This document shows positions 6,548 through 9,527 of a stretch of DNA of 9,527 nucleotides, in pieces. The translations under genes were made by a program, and so were the position numbers. The DNA comes from Bacteroidales bacterium (GTDB lineage Bacteria > Bacteroidota > Bacteroidia > Bacteroidales > JAADGE01), in the NCBI GenBank assembly GCA_029934265.1, contig JAOZMN010000094.1:1-9527 (forward strand). The letters are read 5' to 3'. Each line of letters opens with the position of its first letter. The first letter of the stretch is position 1. The notes below the pieces were generated by a model that saw nothing but the letters and a program-made list of their open reading frames with translations, made no database searches and was not told where the DNA came from.

Positions 6548-8197
6548 ATGAATAAAATTTTATTATCCGCATTACTTATTTTATATACAAGTTTTCTTTT
6601 TTCACAAGAAAAAAAGAAAAACTATGGTGAAATACACGGAAATTTGCAAACGGATATGCAAACTTATAAAGAAGACTCCTTGATAAGAGCTCCCGCCGTT
6701 AAAGAAAAAATGAGATTAAATTCTTATGCAAATATCATTTATACTAGAGGTGATTTTTCGGCTGGTGTACGATACGAAGCATACTATAACACCCTGCTCG
6801 GATATGACGAACGCTACAACGGACACGGCATCGGGTATCGTTACGCATCTTACAAAGCCGGCGAGTTAGAAGTAACAGTCGGGAATTTTTACGAACAGTT
6901 CGGAAGTGGTCTTATTTTGCGAGCTTATGAAGAAAAAACTCTCGGAATAGATAACGCTCTTGATGGACTTCGATTAAAATATCGCCCTGTAAAAGGAATA
7001 ACTCTCACCGGAATTGTGGGAAAACAAAAAAAATATTTCGACTACGGTGCCGGAATTGTCAGAGGAATTGACGGTGAAATTTCCATAAACGACCTTTCCG
7101 AAAAATTATCCGACAAAAAAACTAAAATCATTGTCGGAGGAAGTTTTGTAAGTAAATATCAAGAAAATTCAGACCCTGTTTACAATTTTCCGGAAAATGT
7201 AGGAGCTTATGCGGGACGTTTTTCAATTTCACGAGGAAAAATAAACATAACTTCGGAATACGCCCACAAATTTAACGACCCGTCTTACGACAATGAATTT
7301 ATTTTTAAAGATGGACAAGCAATTTCTACAAATATCAGCTATTCACAAAAAGGCTTAGGAATACTTGTCGGACTTATGAGTTTAGACAATATGAGCTTTC
7401 GCTCAGAACGTTCCGCAACAATTAATGATGTAAATATTAATTACCTGCCAACAATAACAAAAACTCATACATATTCACTGGCGGCAATGTACCCGTTTTC
7501 GTCTCAACCAAACGGACAAATCGGTTTAAATACGGAAATTTTTTATAAGTTAAAAAGAAAAACATTGCTTGGCGGAAAATACGGCACTAATATTTCCATA
7601 AATTTTTCACAAGTAAATGCAATAAAAAAAGATAAAATTTTAGTAAACCCTGATGATGAAATACCTAATTTAGACGGATATGAATCACCACTGTTTTCTA
7701 TGGATAAACAAGTGTATTTCAGAGATATAAATATTGAAATTCATAAAAAAATATCCAAAAAATATAAACTTTCTCTTATTTATATGAACCAAGAATACGA
7801 TAAAGACCAAATTCAAGGTTTGAGCGGATACGGTGTGGTAAAAGCAAATATCGGAATAGCCGACATGACTTACAAAATAAGCTCAAAACACGCTTTAAGA
7901 ATGGAAACCGAAATTTTATTGACAAAACAAGACTACGGCGACTGGGCTATGCTTTTACTCGAATATACATATTCACCTCACTGGTTTGTAGCAGTTTACG
8001 ACCAATATAATTACGGTAATCCGGACGATGTTCATAAAGTACATTATTTTAACCTGACAACCGGATATACAAAAGGTTCAAATCGTTTTCAAATAGCTTA
8101 CGGAAAACAACGTGAAGGGATTATGTGTGTCGGAGGTGTTTGCAGAAACGTTCCGGCTTCAAATGGTTTTACTTTTTCAGTAACAAGTACCTTTTAA
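6548..8197 (+). CDS. DUF6029-family outer-membrane beta-barrel protein
   Basis: From the ATG at 6548 the protein has 549 residues; a TTG three codons earlier is open but ATG gives a standard signal peptide (hydrophobic 4-18, cleavage probably near LFSQ at 17-20). The mature start GEIHGNLQTDMQTYKEDS (27-44) is the family's characteristic opening, followed by alternating beta-strand sequence throughout, including VGNFYEQFGSGLILRAYEEK (111-130) and a C-terminal FTFSVTSTF ending in Phe, the usual mark of an outer-membrane barrel. Near the end a CVGGVC pair (C527, C532) in GIMCVGGVCRNVPASNG seems, from memory, to be a family feature. These are the only cysteines in the mature protein. The function of the family is unknown; a channel or receptor is possible. 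It precedes an Omp28-type lipoprotein by 118 bases. A TAGTTTTC near-match to the -7 element at 6482-6489 is weak. Confidence 0.85.
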   Translation: MNKILLSALLILYTSFLFSQEKKKNYGEIHGNLQTDMQTYKEDSLIRAPAVKEKMRLNSYANIIYTRGDFSAGVRYEAYYNTLLGYDERYNGHGIGYRYASYKAGELEVTVGNFYEQFGSGLILRAYEEKTLGIDNALDGLRLKYRPVKGITLTGIVGKQKKYFDYGAGIVRGIDGEISINDLSEKLSDKKTKIIVGGSFVSKYQENSDPVYNFPENVGAYAGRFSISRGKINITSEYAHKFNDPSYDNEFIFKDGQAISTNISYSQKGLGILVGLMSLDNMSFRSERSATINDVNINYLPTITKTHTYSLAAMYPFSSQPNGQIGLNTEIFYKLKRKTLLGGKYGTNISINFSQVNAIKKDKILVNPDDEIPNLDGYESPLFSMDKQVYFRDINIEIHKKISKKYKLSLIYMNQEYDKDQIQGLSGYGVVKANIGIADMTYKISSKHALRMETEILLTKQDYGDWAMLLLEYTYSPHWFVAVYDQYNYGNPDDVHKVHYFNLTTGYTKGSNRFQIAYGKQREGIMCVGGVCRNVPASNGFTFSVTSTF

Positions 8198-8216
8198 TGT
8201 TTTCAAATAAAAAATA

Positions 8217-8259
8217 TCTAATTCAAAAAACAAATAATTAGAACAATTTATCTGAATTA
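8217..8259 (+). terminator. Weak AT-rich hairpins between barrel and lipoprotein genes
   Basis: TCTAATT at 8217-8223 can pair with AATTAGA at 8236-8242, or TAATTCA (8219-8225) with TGAATTA (8253-8259), followed by an A-run rather than a T-run. The two foldings exclude each other. They are too weak to call a strong terminator, so readthrough from the barrel gene into the lipoprotein gene is plausible. Nothing else is evident in 8198-8315. Confidence 0.2.
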
Positions 8260-8315
8260 AAAAAGCAAATATAAATACAGAAATACCGGATTTAAAATTA
8301 TAATTTACTTTCAAA

Positions 8316-9161
8316 ATGAAAAAAACATTATATCTAATAGTTATATTACTGTCAATTTCTTTTATTTATTCATGCGACGACATCGCAAACCCTTTAAAAG
8401 AAAAGCAAGAAGGAACTTGTGGTGATGAAAATTCACCAACTCCCATACGAAAAATTCTTATAGCCGATTATACAGGGCATACTTGTGGAAATTGTCCTCG
8501 TGCGGCTGAAAAAATAGCCGAGCTTAAAAACACATATTGCGACCATATTATCCCGATAGCAATACACGTTGGAGTTTTTGCAGAACCGGACGAGCATTAT
8601 CCGGAAGATTTCAGAACAAAAACCGGTAACGAACTCGATGATTATTTTGCAGTATCAAATAAAGGTCTGCCGAACGGAATTGTAAACCGAACAGAGTTTG
8701 CAGGAAATACAGTTATTGCATATTCAGATTGGACTTCTGCCGTTGCGGAACTACTCAAAACAAATCCGGAAATTAATATTGAAATTGAAAATTCTTACAA
8801 TAAAACCACACGAAATTTAACAGTCGAAATTAACAGCGAATTTCTTAAAGATACAGATAAAAAACTAAACTTATCAGTTTACCTTATCGAAGACAGTATT
8901 GTTGCTCCTCAAAAGGATTATTCCTTAGACCCTTCAACTATTGAAGATTACATTCACAGACACGTATTCAGAGCCTCGCTTAACGGAACTTGGGGAGATG
9001 AAATTTCAGCTTCCGGTGCAAAATTCGGCGATATTATTTCCAAAAATTATTCCTTTGAAATAAGCAAAGATTTTAATGAAAACAGATGCGAAATTATCGC
9101 TTTTATATACGAAACGGAAAGCAAAAAAATTATACAAGCCGAATCGGAACATATAAAATAA
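8316..9161 (+). CDS. Omp28-type thioredoxin-fold lipoprotein
   Basis: The 281-residue protein has a lipoprotein signal peptide (hydrophobic 5-18) ending in IYSC; C20 would be lipidated, and the acidic DD straight after it fits surface-export signals described for Bacteroidota lipoproteins (inference). After a linker, the thioredoxin-like domain (about 45-145) begins ILIADYTGHTCGNCPRAAEK (47-66; CGNC at 57-60), and KGLPNGIVNR (116-125; P119) fits the cis-proline loop. A beta-rich C-terminal half follows, as in Omp28-related proteins such as the Porphyromonas outer-membrane protein. Additional cysteines are C35, C75 and C258. It has no T9SS tail, unlike its relative at 3824-4825, so membrane anchoring is by lipid. 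The ATG at 8316 leaves an ideal MKKT start. A sigma factor gene begins 7 bases after its stop, implying cotranscription. Confidence 0.9.
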   Translation: MKKTLYLIVILLSISFIYSCDDIANPLKEKQEGTCGDENSPTPIRKILIADYTGHTCGNCPRAAEKIAELKNTYCDHIIPIAIHVGVFAEPDEHYPEDFRTKTGNELDDYFAVSNKGLPNGIVNRTEFAGNTVIAYSDWTSAVAELLKTNPEINIEIENSYNKTTRNLTVEINSEFLKDTDKKLNLSVYLIEDSIVAPQKDYSLDPSTIEDYIHRHVFRASLNGTWGDEISASGAKFGDIISKNYSFEISKDFNENRCEIIAFIYETESKKIIQAESEHIK

Positions 9162-9168
9162 TAAATCT

Positions 9169-9527
9169 TTGATAAACAATTTTACAATAACTGATTTTGA
9201 AAAGTTGTTTAAAACGCTTTTTAAACCATTAACTTCTTTTGCATATAAATATGTTAAAGATATTGATGTTGCAAAAGAAATTGTACACGATGTTTTTATC
9301 AAACTTTGGGAAAAAAGAGCTGATATAGATAAGAATAAAAAAATTAAATCTTACCTTTTTACTTCCGTTTCAAACAAAAGCCTCAACTATATTCGTGATA
9401 ACAAGAAATTTATCTCCGGAGAGGCTTTGGATTTTCAAATTGCCAAAAATAATTTCCACGATTTTCTTGCTTATGATAATATTCAAAATATCATAAAAAA
9501 AACTCTTGCCGACTTACCTCCTAAATG
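9169..9527 (+). CDS. ECF-type RNA polymerase sigma factor, 3' end cut by window
   Basis: The first 119 residues are present and the frame is open at the right edge. Sigma region 2 is clear: FEKLFKTLFKPLTSFAYKYV (10-29), then VAKEIVHDVFIKLWEKR (34-50) with the core-binding helix, and KKIKSYLFTSVSNKSLNYIRDNK (57-79). The start of region 4 follows: IIKKTLADLPPK (108-119), with TG at the edge suggesting the common LPPKC. There is no in-frame ATG anywhere and a TAA in frame at 9154-9156, so TTG at 9169 is the only conventional start that keeps region 2 whole, 7 bases after the lipoprotein stop. This suggests translational coupling. In Bacteroidota such sigma factors often precede a FecR-type anti-sigma gene, which would lie beyond the edge. 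Its target genes are unknown; the upstream envelope genes are candidates. Confidence 0.9.
   Translation, partial: MINNFTITDFEKLFKTLFKPLTSFAYKYVKDIDVAKEIVHDVFIKLWEKRADIDKNKKIKSYLFTSVSNKSLNYIRDNKKFISGEALDFQIAKNNFHDFLAYDNIQNIIKKTLADLPPK

Noticed and set aside
9006..9302. Minus-strand open frame of 98 codons overlapping the lipoprotein and sigma-factor genes
   Set aside because: It overlaps two genes with clear protein motifs and shows none itself.

Overview
The window looks like a chromosomal segment of a low-GC member of the Bacteroidota. Three things point there: C-terminal type IX secretion (T9SS) sorting domains on two proteins, a DUF6029-type outer-membrane barrel and Omp28-type thioredoxin-fold proteins, and start regions with no Shine-Dalgarno sequence but with several TAnnTTTG promoter elements, the form read by the Bacteroidota primary sigma factor. 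The order or genus cannot be told from this window.

Layout. The left part (1-2930) is a membrane-protein module. A leftward pair encodes a SpoIIM-family protein followed by a polytopic membrane protein. A rightward RDD-family gene diverges from them across an 80-base gap that carries a -7 promoter element for each direction. A long inverted repeat with a T-run lies at the extreme left. A bidirectional hairpin terminator (2930-2974) closes the RDD gene and also ends the converging gene at 2978-3706.

The middle and right part (2978-9161) is dominated by exported proteins with a thiol-redox theme. They are a secreted T9SS protein with a CX4C pair (leftward), a divergent Omp28-type thioredoxin-fold protein with CGYC and a T9SS tail, a TlpA/ResA-type thioredoxin with WCKPC, a DUF6029 outer-membrane barrel with a C-terminal CX4C, and an Omp28-type lipoprotein with CGNC. 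A gene for an Rpn/PD-(D/E)XK-family nuclease (putative transposase) with a 12-base in-frame minisatellite sits between the TlpA gene and the barrel gene and looks like an insertion into this cluster. An ECF-type sigma factor gene starts only 7 bases after the lipoprotein gene, apparently with a TTG start, and runs off the right edge.

Working together (inference): three thioredoxin-fold proteins placed at the periplasm, the outer-membrane face and the cell surface or medium, with two CX4C proteins as possible clients, would form an extracytoplasmic thiol-disulfide system. The adjacent sigma factor may regulate it. No RNA genes, CRISPR arrays or complete insertion sequences were seen, and no gene-free stretch exceeds 135 bases.
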